DNA of 64,000 nucleotides from CAWBRT01 sp963814745 (GTDB lineage Bacteria > Acidobacteriota > Terriglobia > Terriglobales > Acidobacteriaceae): assembly GCA_963814745.1 (NCBI GenBank), contig CAWFEA010000003.1, positions 1 to 64,000 on the forward strand, read 5' to 3'. The notes beneath the pieces are model-generated. The model saw only the letters and a list, made by a program, of their open reading frames with translations. It made no database searches and was not told the DNA's origin. The position numbers and the translations under genes are program-made. Every line of letters starts with the position of its first letter. The stretch's first letter is position 1. Below are positions 1-10,247 of this stretch, in pieces.

Positions 1-792
1 TTTGAACTACCGCTTCCATCGCCATGTCACCGGATGGAGCGCGATTGAAGCGGTGAACAGGGTGGGGAACGGCCGCATCGCCGCCTTCACTTCCGCTCCC
101 GGTCCGCCGGAACCATCGCTGCCGGCGATCAGATCAAGGCCGTTTTTCCGGAGGCGAAGATAGCGGCTCTGGAGCCTTATGAGTGTTCGACTCTGGCTAA
201 CGGCGGCCGCGGCCAGCATCGGATCGAAGGCATTGGCGATAAGATGTGCACCCTGATTCACAATGTGTTGGCCACCGATTTCGTCATTCTCATCAAAGAT
301 GAGGAGACCATTCAGGGCCTGAAGATTCTGCGCGACGGGGTGGGGTCGCTCGTCAAGTTGGGCGTGGCTCGCGATTTCGCGCTGGGCTTGCGTGATTCGT
401 TTGGTCCGTCCGGTATCTGCAATGTCCTGGGCGCCATCAAGATTGCCAAGTATCTGCGCCTGGGGCCGGGCGACAACGTGGTAACGGTCGCCACCGACGG
501 CTTCGACCGCTATCAATCGGTTCTGGAAGAGATGAATCACCGCTACCTGGAAATGGCTCCGGTCGTGCTGGATCGCTGGGCCAACGACATTTTCCTGAAA
601 GCCGGCGACGATTTTGTCTACGACTTCCGCAAGGGCCGCGTAAAAGAGAAGTTGTTCCAGCAGAAGGAAAGCGACTGGCTGAAGTTCGGCTATTCCAAGC
701 GCTTCCTCGATTCCATGCGCGATCAGGCTTTCTGGGACGAGCAGTATGCCAAGGTTAGAGAGTACAACCGGAAGATCTGCGCCCTGCGCTAG
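1..792 (+). CDS. PLP-dependent cysteine-synthase-like enzyme, C-terminal part (5' end outside window; frameshift near 102)
   Basis: This is the C-terminal part of a fold-type II PLP enzyme of the cysteine synthase / cystathionine beta-synthase superfamily; the lysine-bearing N-terminus lies upstream of the window. Frame 2 reads GRIAAFTSAPG up to about position 102, and frame 1 then continues as SAGTIAAGDQIK, so one base seems missing in CCCGG-TCC. The restored SAPGSAGTIAAGD resembles the phosphate-binding loop region. The rest (FGPSGICNVLGAIKIAKYL, GDNVVTVATDG) is typical of the family's C-terminal part. A later in-frame ATG at 244 is internal and not the real start. The true substrate cannot be named. 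The stop is followed at once by a palindromic repeat element. Confidence 0.75.
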
Positions 793-796
793 TGTC

Positions 797-1002
797 GTGT
801 CCCGAAAGTTCGTGACATAATTTGGGATGTCATGCTGAGCGCAGCGAAGCATCCCGGAAAACTGTCCCAGCCCGCGCCGCTTTGGGCTTTTTGATGAAAT
901 CCTTCGGCTGCACCTCAGCCACACGCGGTGCTGGGATTCTTCGCTCGCAACGCTCGCTCAGAATGACACCTCAGAAAGTCATTGCGCGAAATTCTGGGAC
1001 AC
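797..1002. repeat. 206-bp palindromic intergenic element (MITE/REPIN-like)
   Basis: The outer ends are GTGTCCC (797-803) and GGGACAC (996-1002). Nested inside are TGTCATGCTGAGCG (from 828) and its inverted partner ending CGCTCAGAATGACA (968). The whole stretch folds on itself imperfectly. Similar GTCAT...GAGCG ends occur at 48491-48602 and, degenerate, near 42006. It sits five bases after the stop of the preceding gene and codes for nothing convincing. It fills most of the 793-1157 gap. Confidence 0.6.
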
Positions 1003-1157
1003 TACCCTAGCAGGCTGCTTCCATTTCCGAGCCGGTTCCATTGGCCGCGAAATTTTTGCTTTGAGCGCAAGCTTCGGATAGTGCAACCGGCCCCCTGGCG
1101 ATATCTTCGATTCATGCGCCGCATCCACCTACCCAATCGGCGCATTCGAGGATCGAC

Positions 1158-2291
1158 ATGATGACTCCAAATAGACCGGAATCCGACAGTTCGGCCGACG
1201 CTCGCTGGCAGGCGGTGCTGAGCCGGGACGCAGCCGCCGACGGCAAGTTTGTCTTTGGCGTGACGACCACGGGAATCTATTGCCGGCCAACCTGCCCCGC
1301 CAAGCGGCCCAGACGCGACCACGTACGCTTTTTCGACTCCCCGCAGGCAGCCGAACAGGCGGGGCTGCGCGCCTGCCTTCGCTGCAAACCGACCGGAGTG
1401 GCTGAGTGGCCGCGCCTCGTCGAGCGCATCTGCCGTTACCTCGGTGCGCATTCCGACGAGAAGATTACGCTGGCGAAGCTAAGCCAGGTCGCCGGGCTCA
1501 GTGCTTTTCACTTGCAGCGGGTATTCAAGAGCGAGATGGGCATTTCGCCCCGGCAATACCTTGAATCGCTGCGCTTTGCCAAGTTCAAACACGGGTTGCG
1601 CAGCTCGCGCCGACAAGCCCAAACCAGCAAGCTGCCAGGCAGCAATGGCGCGGTGACGGAAGCGCTCGTCGATGCCGGTTACAGCTCGCCCAGCCGTGTT
1701 TACGAGACCGCGCGGAAAAAACTTGGCATGACGCCGCGCCGTTTCCAGGCGGGCGCTCCGGACGAGGAACTACGGTTCACCACTTTCCAGAGCGAGTTGG
1801 GAGAGGTGTTGCTGGTCGCCAGCGACGCCGGACTTTGCGGGGTCCAGTTCCTGAATGGCCAAGCGGCCGAGGCCGTGCTGAAGTCCGAGTATTCCCGGGC
1901 GAGCTTCACCCGCGACGAGGCCGGCTTGCAGGGCTGGACCCGGTCGGTGGAGGAGTTGCTCGCCGGTCGGCAGCCGTCCCAAAGCATCTCGCTGGACATC
2001 CGCGGCACTGCATTTCAACAACGCGTCTGGCAGGTGTTGCAGAGAATTCCGGCGGGCAAGACGAAGACCTATGCGGAAGTTGCCAGTGCCATCGGCAGAC
2101 CGCGGGCCGTGCGCGCGGTGGCCAACGCCTGCGCCTCAAACCGGCTGGCGGTGGTGGTGCCATGCCATCGCGTGGTTCACAGCAACGGAGACGTGTCGGG
2201 CTACCGCTGGGGGACGGACCGCAAAAGACACCTGCTGGAGAATGAGGGAGCCACCTCCCAGGCGACGGCGGCCAAGGCGCAAGCCAGGTGA
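1158..2291 (+). CDS. ada: Bifunctional DNA-repair methyltransferase / transcriptional activator Ada
   Basis: This 377-residue protein repairs O6-methylguanine and methylphosphotriesters in DNA by irreversible methyl transfer to its own cysteines, and after methylation activates the adaptive response. The N-terminal zinc domain shows the four cysteines at about residues 42, 46, 73 and 76 (YCRPTCPAK, CLRCKP). An AraC-type helix-turn-helix follows (residues ~90-190, AGLSAFHLQRVFK). The C-terminal methyltransferase domain carries the VVPCHRVV active-site motif near residue 335. Length and domain order match Ada. Start: the MM at 1158/1161 follows GGATCGAC; either Met could serve. It is transcribed alone. 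Confidence 0.95.
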   Translation: MMTPNRPESDSSADARWQAVLSRDAAADGKFVFGVTTTGIYCRPTCPAKRPRRDHVRFFDSPQAAEQAGLRACLRCKPTGVAEWPRLVERICRYLGAHSDEKITLAKLSQVAGLSAFHLQRVFKSEMGISPRQYLESLRFAKFKHGLRSSRRQAQTSKLPGSNGAVTEALVDAGYSSPSRVYETARKKLGMTPRRFQAGAPDEELRFTTFQSELGEVLLVASDAGLCGVQFLNGQAAEAVLKSEYSRASFTRDEAGLQGWTRSVEELLAGRQPSQSISLDIRGTAFQQRVWQVLQRIPAGKTKTYAEVASAIGRPRAVRAVANACASNRLAVVVPCHRVVHSNGDVSGYRWGTDRKRHLLENEGATSQATAAKAQAR

Positions 2292-2393
2292 GGCCAGCTC
2301 GCGGCCGCCCGGCGACCAGAATTGCACGCCCTGTGCAAATTTTGCTCGCTCAAAGGCCGCTCGCGCCGACTGGAGATGGCGGCTAACTAAAAC

Positions 2394-2640
2394 GTGGATA
2401 ACGAGTTGCTGGCTGTCGGCAATCCTGCTACTTACGACAGCGCGCAAAAATCGTCCATTTTCCAAGGGCGCTACCTGGAGCACGGCTTGTTGCCGGTGTT
2501 GTTCGTTGTCAGCAACAGCGGGAGCCAGCCGGTTGTGCTGGAAGGGATACCGGGTTCAGTTGGTGCTGCGCGACGGCGGCGGCAATGAGCTGATGTTCTT
2601 CGATATCCCGCTCGACAACTATCTGGCGGCCAAGCCGTAG
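2394..2640 (+). CDS. Small hypothetical protein, frameshifted near 2544
   Basis: Reading from GTG 2394 gives VDNELLAVGNPATYDSAQK... and ...VVLEG; after about 2544 the neighbouring frame continues YRVQLVLRDGGGNELMFFD to the stop at 2640. One extra G in the GGG at 2544-2546 explains the break. The joined product (about 81 residues) looks like a small beta-sandwich piece of the kind often found in acidobacterial hypothetical proteins (a stretch like LPVLFVVSNSGSQPVVLE followed by VQLVLRDG). A stop codon lies directly before the GTG, so it may be an N-terminally truncated remnant. No function can be assigned. Confidence 0.35.
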
Positions 2641-2731
2641 CGAAATCCCGCCGGTTTCTGGTGTTCCCGGAAACCTGAATTCGGCCGCGAGCGCTTGGTT
2701 TTCGGGCGGCCGAATATATAATCGAGGGATT

Positions 2732-4201
2732 ATGGCGACCCTGCCGGAAGCGAAGTCCAGCACTCTTTCCAAGTACGAAACCGTTATCGGACTTGAGGTC
2801 CATGTTCAGCTACTGACCAGGAGCAAGTGCTTCTGCGCCTGCTCGGCGGCGTTCGGCGCGCCGCCCAATTCCAGCGTGTGCCCCGTTTGCCTTGGCCTTC
2901 CCGGCGCGCTGCCGGTTCTCAATCGCCAGGTGGTGGAGTACGCCGTGCTTGCCGCCTTGGCGCTGGGCTGCCGCATTAACCAGAACTCGATCTTTGCCCG
3001 CAAAAATTACTTCTATCCCGATCTTCCCAAGGGCTACCAGATCTCGCAGTATGACAAGCCGCTAGCCGAGTTCGGCTGCATCGAAGTGGACACAGCCGGC
3101 GGCGGGCGCAAGCAGATCGGCATCACTCGCGTTCACATCGAAGAAGACGCGGGCAAGAGCATGCACGAAGGCGCGGGCGAGTACAGCTCGATTGACTTGA
3201 ACCGCTCGGGCACGCCGCTGATTGAAATCGTCAGCGAGCCGGATATTTCTTCACCCGACGAGGCCTACGACTACCTGACGAAGTTGAAAGAGATCATTCT
3301 CTATACCGGTGTCAGCGACTGCAATATGGAAGAGGGCTCGCTGCGTTGTGATGCCAACATCAGTATTCGGCCGCGCGGCCAGAAGGAGCTTGGCACCAAG
3401 GCCGAGGTCAAGAACGTCAATTCCTTCCGCTTCATCCGCCACGCCCTGGAGTACGAAATCGAGCGCCAGGCCGAAGTGCTGGACGCGGGCGAGCGGGTTT
3501 TGCAGGAAACCCGCCTCTACAATCCCGGCGAGGGCCGCACCTACAGCATGCGCAGCAAGGAGCGGGCGCACGATTATCGCTATTTCCCCGAGCCTGATCT
3601 GCTTCCGCTGGTGGTCGATGACGCATGGCGCGACCAGATCCGGCAGCGCCTACCCGAATTGCCCGAAGCGCGCCGCCGGCGCATGATCGCCGAATACGGC
3701 CTGACCGAACACGACGCCTACACGCTCACCCTGACCAGGACCAAGGCCGATGCCTTCGAATCGGCCGCGCGCGCCGCCAAGAATCCCAAGCGCCTGGCCA
3801 ATCTGGTGCAGGCCGAGCTGATTCCGCGGCTGCGCGCCAAGGGCCTGGAACTGGAACAGTCGCCGGTCAGCATGCAGGGCGCGGCCCTGTCGGCCGATCT
3901 CATGGAGGCGGGCACCATCAGCAGCAAGATGCTGAAGGATCTTTATGACAAGTGCTTCGAGGCCGCCGAGGATTTTCCCGCCGTCTACGAGCGCGAGAAA
4001 CCGCAGCAGATTAGCGACACCGGCGAACTCGAACGCATGATCGACGACGTCATCGCGGCCAACCCTAAGCAAGTGGAACAGTACCGCGGCGGCAAAAAGA
4101 CGGTGATCGGCTTTTTCGTGGGCGCCGTGATGAGGGCTTCCAAGGGCAAGGCCAACCCGGCGCTGGTGAATGAACTGCTGGCGAAGAAGCTCGAGGGCTA
4201 A
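2732..4201 (+). CDS. gatB: Aspartyl/glutamyl-tRNA amidotransferase subunit B
   Basis: GatB is the kinase/transamidase subunit of GatCAB, which converts Glu-tRNA(Gln) and/or Asp-tRNA(Asn) into the amidated forms in the cytoplasm. At 489 residues it has the usual length. It begins with YETVIGLEVHVQL, has the family's Cys motifs (CFCACSA, CPVCLGLPG), the HIEEDAGK segment, and the C-terminal YqeY-like tail ending in GKANPALVNELLAKKLEG. gatA and gatC are not in the window. Its presence matters for the neighbouring aminoacyl-tRNA synthetases at 13.2-16.6 kb, because GatCAB could supply Gln-tRNA if glnS is really non-functional. Confidence 0.97.
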   Translation: MATLPEAKSSTLSKYETVIGLEVHVQLLTRSKCFCACSAAFGAPPNSSVCPVCLGLPGALPVLNRQVVEYAVLAALALGCRINQNSIFARKNYFYPDLPKGYQISQYDKPLAEFGCIEVDTAGGGRKQIGITRVHIEEDAGKSMHEGAGEYSSIDLNRSGTPLIEIVSEPDISSPDEAYDYLTKLKEIILYTGVSDCNMEEGSLRCDANISIRPRGQKELGTKAEVKNVNSFRFIRHALEYEIERQAEVLDAGERVLQETRLYNPGEGRTYSMRSKERAHDYRYFPEPDLLPLVVDDAWRDQIRQRLPELPEARRRRMIAEYGLTEHDAYTLTLTRTKADAFESAARAAKNPKRLANLVQAELIPRLRAKGLELEQSPVSMQGAALSADLMEAGTISSKMLKDLYDKCFEAAEDFPAVYEREKPQQISDTGELERMIDDVIAANPKQVEQYRGGKKTVIGFFVGAVMRASKGKANPALVNELLAKKLEG

Positions 4202-4380
4202 CGGTCGTCCTGAGGCGAAGCGCCGGGGTCCGCGACGGATGCTGTTTTTCAGTCCGTCGAGGTGAACCCTTTCCTGCACTGCTTCGCTTTTCTCCAGCTC
4301 TTTTGGGTGTGGGATAATCGTCAGATTGCCTTTCCCTGCGGAGTCTTGCAGGCGTGCCGGGGCATCAAAGCGGTGTGACG

Positions 4381-5810
4381 ATGGATCAGGACAAGCGGTT
4401 TTTCTTCCAGAAATACGGCCTCAACGCGGCCGACGTCGAGCGCTATCTTTCGGCGGCGCTGTCGGCCGGCGGCGACTATGCCGACCTCTACTTCGAATAC
4501 GCGACGTCGACCTCTCTCGGCCTCGATGAATCGATGGTCAAATCGGCTTCGCAGGGAATCTCGGTCGGCTGCGGGGTTCGCGTCATTGCCGGCGAGCGCA
4601 CCGGCTATGCCTATACCGATGATCTGGCGCCGGAAAGGTCGTGCATGCGGCCCGTACGGCTGCGCTGATCGCGCAAGGTCCCTCCAAGGTCCCCGTGGTG
4701 GACCTGAAAGAACATGCGGCTCACAACTTGTACCCGGCCATGCCCGTCGATTCCACGGTCGTCGAGAAAGTGGATCTGATCCAGCGCGCCGACCGCGCCG
4801 CCCGCGCCTACGATCCGCGGATCACCGAAGTGCGCGCCAGCTATGTCGAGGAACTTCGCCGCATTCTCATTATCGGCTCCGACGGCACCTGCGCCGAGGA
4901 TGTGCAGCCGCTCTCCCGGATGAGCGTGTTTGTCATCGCCCGCTCGGGCGAAACCTCGGCTCGCGGCACCTCGGGCGGCGGCGGGCGCCACGGCATGGAA
5001 CCGTTTCTGACCGAGAAGACTCCCGAGCACTTTGCCCGGGAAGCGGCGCGGCAAGCCATCATTCAACTGGATGCGCGCGAGTGCCCGGCCGGCGAAATGG
5101 AAGTCGTGCTTGGTCCGGGCTGGCCCGGCATCCTGCTGCACGAAGCCATCGGCCACGGGCTTGAGGCCGACTTCAACCGCAAGCAGACCTCCGCTTTTTC
5201 CGGCTTGCTCGGCCGCCGGGTGGCCAGCGATAAGTGCACGGTCGTCGACAATGGCACCCTGCCCAGCCGCCGCGGCTCGCTCAACGTGGATGACGAAGGC
5301 AATGCTACCGGCAATACGGTTCTCATCGAAAGGGGAATCCTCAAAGGCTATCTCAGCGACCGGCTCTCGGCCAAGCTGATGGGATTGCCGAACACCGGCA
5401 ATGGACGCCGCGAGAGTTACGAGCACATCCCCATGCCGCGCATGACCAATACCTATATGCTGGCCGGCGACGACTCTCCCGAGGACATCATCCGTTCGGT
5501 GAAGCATGGAGTTTATGCCGTGAACTTCGGCGGCGGGCAAGTGGACATTACCAACGGCAAGTTTGTCTTTTCCGCGTCGGAGGCGTACCTGATCGAAGAC
5601 GGCAAGGTCACAGCGCCGCTGAAAAATGCCACCCTGATTGGAAACGGCCCCGACGTTCTCACCCGGGTCAGCATGGTCGGCAACGATCTCAAGCTGGATG
5701 AGGGTGTCGGCACCTGCGGCAAAGAAGGCCAATCGGTGCCGGTCGGCGTGGGCATTCCAACTCTGAAAATTGACCGCCTCACGGTCGGCGGCACGGGGGG
5801 CGCGCAATGA
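4381..5810 (+). CDS. tldD: TldD metalloprotease (frameshift at 4634-4636)
   Basis: TldD forms a heterodimeric zinc protease with TldE/PmbA that degrades unfolded peptides and matures some ribosomally made peptides. The ATG at 4381 starts MDQDKRFFFQKYG. The frame breaks at GGAAAGG (4632-4638): one missing A restores DDLAPEKVVHAARTAAL and joins the part ending 4668 to the part starting 4641. The catalytic HEAIGH motif (LLHEAIGHGLEAD) is intact near 5140-5180, as is the C-terminal CGKEGQSVPVG segment. The stop overlaps the tldE start by four bases (ATGA), so translation is probably coupled. Judged a sequence error because all motifs survive. Confidence 0.9.
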
Positions 5811-7188
5811 ACACCGAGACCACGGCGGCTGCCGCCTCGCAACTGGAGTTGAAGGAGATTGCCGCCGGCGTGGTGCGGCGCGCCATCGCGTGCGGCGCCA
5901 CCGCCGCTGAGTGCGTCATTCGCGACGGTGCGGAGTTCTCGGCGGTGGTCCGCCTCGGCGAGGTCGAGACCCTGAAGGAATCGGGCAGCAAGGCGCTCGG
6001 CATAAGGGTTTTCGTCGGTAAACATGCCGCCAGCACCTTCACCAGCGACCTTTCGCCGCGGAGTTTGCAGCAGATGATCGACTCCGCCCTGGAACTGGCG
6101 AAGATCACCACCGAAGACCCTTTCGCCAGCCTTCCCGAGGCGAGCGAACTCGGCTCCATCGGCGGCGATCTTGACCTTTATTACGACGACGTCAATTCGC
6201 TTTCCACGGTCGAGCGCATCGACTATGCCCGGCGGGCAGAGCGCGCCGCACTCGCCTTCGACCCCAGAATCTCGAACTCCGAAGGCGGCTCGTTCGACAC
6301 CGCCACCGGACGCAAAGCGCTGGCCAACTCACATGGCTTCCTGGGCGAGTTCCAGCGCTCATACTGTTCAGTCTCGGTCGCTCCGGTCGCACGCGACGAG
6401 CAGGGCAATATGCAGAGGGATTACTGGTACTCGGTTTCGCGGACGATGGGCAAACTGGAGTCGGCGGAATCGGTCGGCCAGACGGCTGCCAAGCGCACTC
6501 TGCGACGCCTCGGTGCGCGCAAAGTGAAGACGGCGCGGGTTCCGGTGATCTTTGACCCCGAGGTCGCGCGCTCCCTGCTGGGTCACATCTTCGAGGCAGC
6601 CAATGGCGACAGCATCTATCGTAAAGCCTCATTTCTCACCGGCAAGCTGGGCGAGCAGATCGCAGGCGAAAACGTCACCGTGATCGACGACGGCACCATC
6701 CCCGGGGGCTTCGGCAGCAGCCCGTTCGACGGCGAGGGCGTGCCGACGCGGCGGACCGTGGTGGTCGAAAGCGGCGTCCTCAAGTCATATCTGCTGAACA
6801 CCTACGCCGCCCGCAAGCTTGGTCTGGCGACCACGGGCAACGCCGCCCGCGGACTGGCCGGAAACCCCGGCATCGGTTCCGGCAACTTTTTTCTGGAGCC
6901 GGGCGAAAACCCCCGGAGCAGATCATCGCCGATGTCAAAGACGGCCTTTACGTGACCGAGTTTCTCGGCTTCGGAGTCAATCTGGTGACTGGCGATTTCT
7001 CACGCGGCGCCGGCGGACTCTGGATCTCGAACGGCGAGTTGACCTACCCGGTCGAGGAGATCACGGTCGCCGGCAACCTGAAAGAAATGCTGCGAAATAT
7101 CTCTGAAATCGGAAGCGACCTGCGGTTTCGCGGCTCGGTTGCCTGTCCCACAATCCGCATCGACGGCATGACCGTCGCCGGGGAATAA
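5807..7188 (+). CDS. pmbA: TldE/PmbA, non-catalytic partner of TldD (frameshift at 6910-6914)
   Basis: This is the TldE (PmbA) subunit, paralogous to TldD but without the HExxxH zinc motif. It overlaps the tldD stop by four bases. The N-terminal part runs in one frame to about 6908; the C-terminal part (IIADVKDGLYVTEFLGFGVN to the end) is in the next frame. One missing C in the run CCCCC at 6910-6914 restores GENPPEQIIADVK. Typical family stretches are present: GTIPGGFGSSPFDGEGVPTRRT and GNPGIGSGNFFLEPG. With TldD it should form the complete protease. Confidence 0.9.
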
Positions 7189-7282
7189 ACCCGCAGGCAA
7201 TTGTTTGCATAAAGGTATCCCCCGGCTCGGCCACGGAGCCATGTCTGCGGGCGAGAGACGTCCGCCGTTGATTTTGCGCGAT

Positions 7283-7723
7283 TTACCGGTTACCGAGCTC
7301 AACCTGTTGCTTCGGTCCCGGGCGCACCTCGGCCGCCAGTCGAGCGGTGCGGCTGGCGCCTTGCGCGGTCACGCTGTGACCGGAAGCTTCCTGGCGGCTT
7401 CGCGGAAGTCGGCTGGCAAGGTTGAGGCACACTACTCCGACCACGATCATCACAATGGCGCCGAGTTTCAGCAGGCTGGCAGCTTCCTTGAACACCAGCA
7501 TGCCGACGATCGTCATCAGCGCCGTGCCCACGGCTGACCACACGGCGTAGGCGATTCCCAAGTCCAATCTGCGCAGGGCTAGAGCCATTGGGAAAAAGCT
7601 GGCGGCGTAAAACAACACCATCAGTGCCGTCGGAACCAACCTGCTGAAACCATCCGACAGCTTGAGACACACCGTGGCAGTGACTTCCAGCGCGATTGCC
7701 AGAAACAACCACAGCCAACACAT
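7283..7723 (-). CDS. Small multidrug resistance (EmrE/Qac-type) efflux protein
   Basis: A four-helix inner-membrane proton antiporter of the SMR family that exports quaternary cations. The essential membrane glutamate is visible in the first helix (AIALEVTATVCLK) and the family signature in helix 3 (GIAYAVWSAVG), which is closer to EmrE/Qac than to guanidinium-type Gdx. I place the start at ATG 7723 (MCWLWLFLAI), preceded by GGAAAGCAGG; the open frame extends to 7768. It has a 40-residue basic C-terminal tail after the fourth helix (RLPRSRQEASGH...), longer than usual for SMR (105-115 residues). It stands alone on this strand. Confidence 0.88.
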   Translation of the reverse strand: MCWLWLFLAIALEVTATVCLKLSDGFSRLVPTALMVLFYAASFFPMALALRRLDLGIAYAVWSAVGTALMTIVGMLVFKEAASLLKLGAIVMIVVGVVCLNLASRLPRSRQEASGHSVTAQGASRTARLAAEVRPGPKQQVELGNR

Positions 7724-8310
7724 AAAACCTGCTTTCCGGTACGAAGAATTTGTTGCGGTACCCGGCACGGATGCTCACCGCTCCTTGGGAAGTACCCGTT
7801 TGACCAAACCTGGCTCTCGCTGTCTGCGCCGATGCGGCGGAAGTCGCCGTCTGCGGGCGGAACCGTACCCGGGTCCGCAGGCGCAACGCGATGCCAAGGC
7901 CAAAATTTTTAGCCGGGGAACCCTAATGATCCGGAAGTGAGAATCGGGATGTGTAGAAAAACGAGCGGGAGATTTGCGATTTCATAAAGTCCTCGCAGCC
8001 TCTATTATACCCGCCCGCTGACCTGAAATCTAACTTGATGGTAACTATCTGAAAACAAATTGTTTATATGCTAGTAATTGAGTCGCCGGAGCGGCCGAAC
8101 TTCGGAATCGAACTCGGCCCCGAAGCCGGACCGGGCAGCTCCGGATCGGCACGGCCTCGCCCGAATGCCTGACGGACGCGCCTGCCGGCCACCTATTGCC
8201 GACTGCTGGGCCGCAGATCGGCACGGCCTCGCTCGAATGCACGGAACCGGAGTAGAATGTGCCCGGAGACCCTGAGGGCAAGCTTGTTTCCTGGATGTAC
8301 CAGGTGACCT
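7724..8310. other. Intergenic stretch with an imperfect direct repeat
   Basis: No gene is recognised here. Two 25-bp copies differing at one base (GATCGGCACGGCCTCGCyCG...) lie at 8144-8168 and 8216-8240, 72 bp apart. A CTGCGG...CCGCAG stem is visible near 7850-7880. An AT-rich spot at 8040-8075 may hold the promoter for the gene at 8311, but no clean -35/-10 pair can be defended. Confidence 0.4.
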
Positions 8311-8826
8311 ATGCCAGAGCCGCTTCCACAGCCGTTTACTCCCTTCCAAAGCCGCGAAGAGCGCAACTGGAAGCCGTTTCTGATCGGGATTGGAATTGTG
8401 GTTGTCGTCGTCGCCGGGATCGTAATGCTCAGCCGTCAGGGGAAGAAACCGGCGTCCATCCCCGACCCTTACGCGCAGAAGCTACAGGTTTCGGCCGTGC
8501 AGATCAGCCGGGCCAACAACTTCGTCGGCGCTACCGTCACCTATCTGGATTGCCGGGTGACCAACACTGGTGACAAGACCGTCACCGGGGCGCAGGCGGA
8601 GTTGACCTTCCACAACACTCTCAGTGAAGTGGTGCAAAAAGAAATCGTAACCGTACGCGTGCTGCACACCAACCAGCTAGGAGGTAACGAGGACGTAGTG
8701 GATCTAAGCTTGGCGCCTCTTTCCCCCGGACAGACGCAGGCCGTCCGCATTGTTCTTGAACACGTCTCCAGCGACTGGAACCGGAGCTTTCCCGATCTAC
8801 GATTCGTGAATCTCGCCTACCGGTAA
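8311..8826 (+). CDS. DUF2393-like single-pass membrane protein
   Basis: A 171-residue protein with a Pro-rich cytoplasmic N-terminus, one strongly hydrophobic helix (about residues 24-42, FLIGIGIVVVVVAGIVML), and a periplasmic beta-sandwich-like domain with VTNTGDKTVTGAQAELTFHN. The layout and the C-terminal SSDWNRSFPDLRFVNL fit the acidobacterial DUF2393 family. Its function is unknown; the domain resembles small Ig/FxLYD-like folds seen in adhesion or scaffolding proteins. The gene is flanked by intergenic DNA and seems monocistronic. Confidence 0.7.
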   Translation: MPEPLPQPFTPFQSREERNWKPFLIGIGIVVVVVAGIVMLSRQGKKPASIPDPYAQKLQVSAVQISRANNFVGATVTYLDCRVTNTGDKTVTGAQAELTFHNTLSEVVQKEIVTVRVLHTNQLGGNEDVVDLSLAPLSPGQTQAVRIVLEHVSSDWNRSFPDLRFVNLAYR

Positions 8827-8882
8827 CTGACCGACCATTGGCCTAACTGCCATGTTGTTAAAACCATTTTGTCGGCAAGCGC

Positions 8883-9869
8883 TCACGAAAGCGTCAGCAC
8901 AACCTTGCCGAAGTTCTTGCGACCCAGCAGCAGCCTGAAGGAATCCGCCGCGGCCTCGAACGGAAACTTCGCCCCGATTACCGGTTTCAGTTGACCGCTT
9001 TCGATCCAGGGCTGCATCGATCCGAGCGCCTGGTCAATCAGCCGACTATTCTTCGATAGCCGGCTGAGCCACAGCCCGTGAGCGCTGAGACTTTTTTCGT
9101 ACATGGCAAGGGTGTCAAACTTGGGACGTTCACCGCTGGAGGAGCCAAACAGCACTACCCGGCCCAGAAATGCGCAGCAACGCATACTCTTGCCGGTGTG
9201 TTCGCCCGCCAGACTGTCAAAGACGACATCGATCCCTTCGCCGTCGGTCAGCTCCTTGATCCGCTGTTCGTAGTCTTCGCGGTTGTAATTGATGGCGTGG
9301 TTAAGCCCCAGCTCGCGCAGGCGTTCCAGTTTCTCGTCGGATGAGGCGGTGCCGAAGGTCTCCAGTCCCATCAGCCTCCCAAGTTGCACCGCCGCGGTGC
9401 CAACGCCTCCGGCGGCGGCGTGGATCAGCACCCGCACCGGACGCCTCGGGTTCACGGGCGCGCGGTCGGGCGAATCCACGCCGGCAACCACGCCTGCTTT
9501 CCAGTAGACCAGCCACGCAGTCAAGTAGTTGACCGGGAAAGCCGCCGACTGGATCGAGGTCCAGGTGCTGGGTTGCGGCCAGATGGAATTGCGCGAAATG
9601 GCGATTTTGCCGGCGAAGGCATCCTGTTGCGAATAGCCCATCACCCGCTGGCCGGTGCTTTCGATGACGCCGGCAAACTCCCGTCCCGCTACGTAGGGAG
9701 GCTTGGGCCCTCCGGGGTAAAGTCCCATGGCGCTGCGGATGTCAGCGAAGTTCACGCCCGCGGCTTCCACCTTTACCAGCACCTGCTCAGCGGTCGGAAC
9801 CGGATCCGGAAGCTCGCGCAACTCCAGCCCGTCCGGGCCTTCAAAACGCGTCACGACAATGGCTTTCAT
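8883..9869 (-). CDS. Zinc-independent MDR family NAD(P)H:quinone oxidoreductase-like protein
   Basis: A 328-residue medium-chain dehydrogenase/reductase. The N-terminal GroES-like domain (ELPDPVPTAEQVLVKVEAAGVNFADI) is followed by a Rossmann domain whose nucleotide-binding loop reads HAAAGGVGTAAVQLGRLMG (about residues 150-170). It lacks the cysteine and GHE residues of zinc alcohol dehydrogenases, as in quinone oxidoreductases (QorA/zeta-crystallin). Expected reaction: NADPH-dependent reduction of quinones or enones in the cytoplasm; the true substrate is unknown. Start ATG 9869 gives MKAIVVTRFEG, a normal family N-terminus. Confidence 0.88.
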   Translation of the reverse strand: MKAIVVTRFEGPDGLELRELPDPVPTAEQVLVKVEAAGVNFADIRSAMGLYPGGPKPPYVAGREFAGVIESTGQRVMGYSQQDAFAGKIAISRNSIWPQPSTWTSIQSAAFPVNYLTAWLVYWKAGVVAGVDSPDRAPVNPRRPVRVLIHAAAGGVGTAAVQLGRLMGLETFGTASSDEKLERLRELGLNHAINYNREDYEQRIKELTDGEGIDVVFDSLAGEHTGKSMRCCAFLGRVVLFGSSSGERPKFDTLAMYEKSLSAHGLWLSRLSKNSRLIDQALGSMQPWIESGQLKPVIGAKFPFEAAADSFRLLLGRKNFGKVVLTLS

Positions 9870-10247
9870 GGTCTTTCAATTCTCCCCAATCGTTGGCTGA
9901 TCGGTGGCGGATGCCCCGGGCCAGCTTGGCCTTCGCTCATCTAGGGCTGCCGGGTCCCCGGCGGTGATTCTACGCGTTTCCAGTTTAGCGATGCTGGATT
10001 TTTGTTTCGCAACGCGGCTACTCAGCATCTTTCAGGGTAGTGAGACGCCTGCCCGTCAGGCTCCGGGTTCTGGGCTGCTGTTATACTTTTTAAACTGCTT
10101 GCCGTCGGTGGCGGAGTGGCGTTCTTATATTGAATTGATTAGTTGTACTGGCTGCAACGCTTTTCATTCTGTCCGTACTTGTCACGATCCTCGGATTATT
10201 TTTGCACGGCCGGGTCGCACAGGCATGGACCTTGCAACGAGGTCCTC

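Noticed and set aside
7..924. 305-residue minus-strand open frame over the first gene
   Set aside because: It is antisense to the PLP enzyme and the repeat element; the reading is a product of high GC.
7724..7930. Guanidine (ykkC-type) riboswitch ahead of the SMR efflux gene
   Set aside because: Only a TAGGGTTCC-like string (minus strand, near 7917-7926) fits; the CTGGTCCGAGAG and GCCCGGGAGA blocks are missing, and the protein looks like EmrE rather than a guanidinium exporter.
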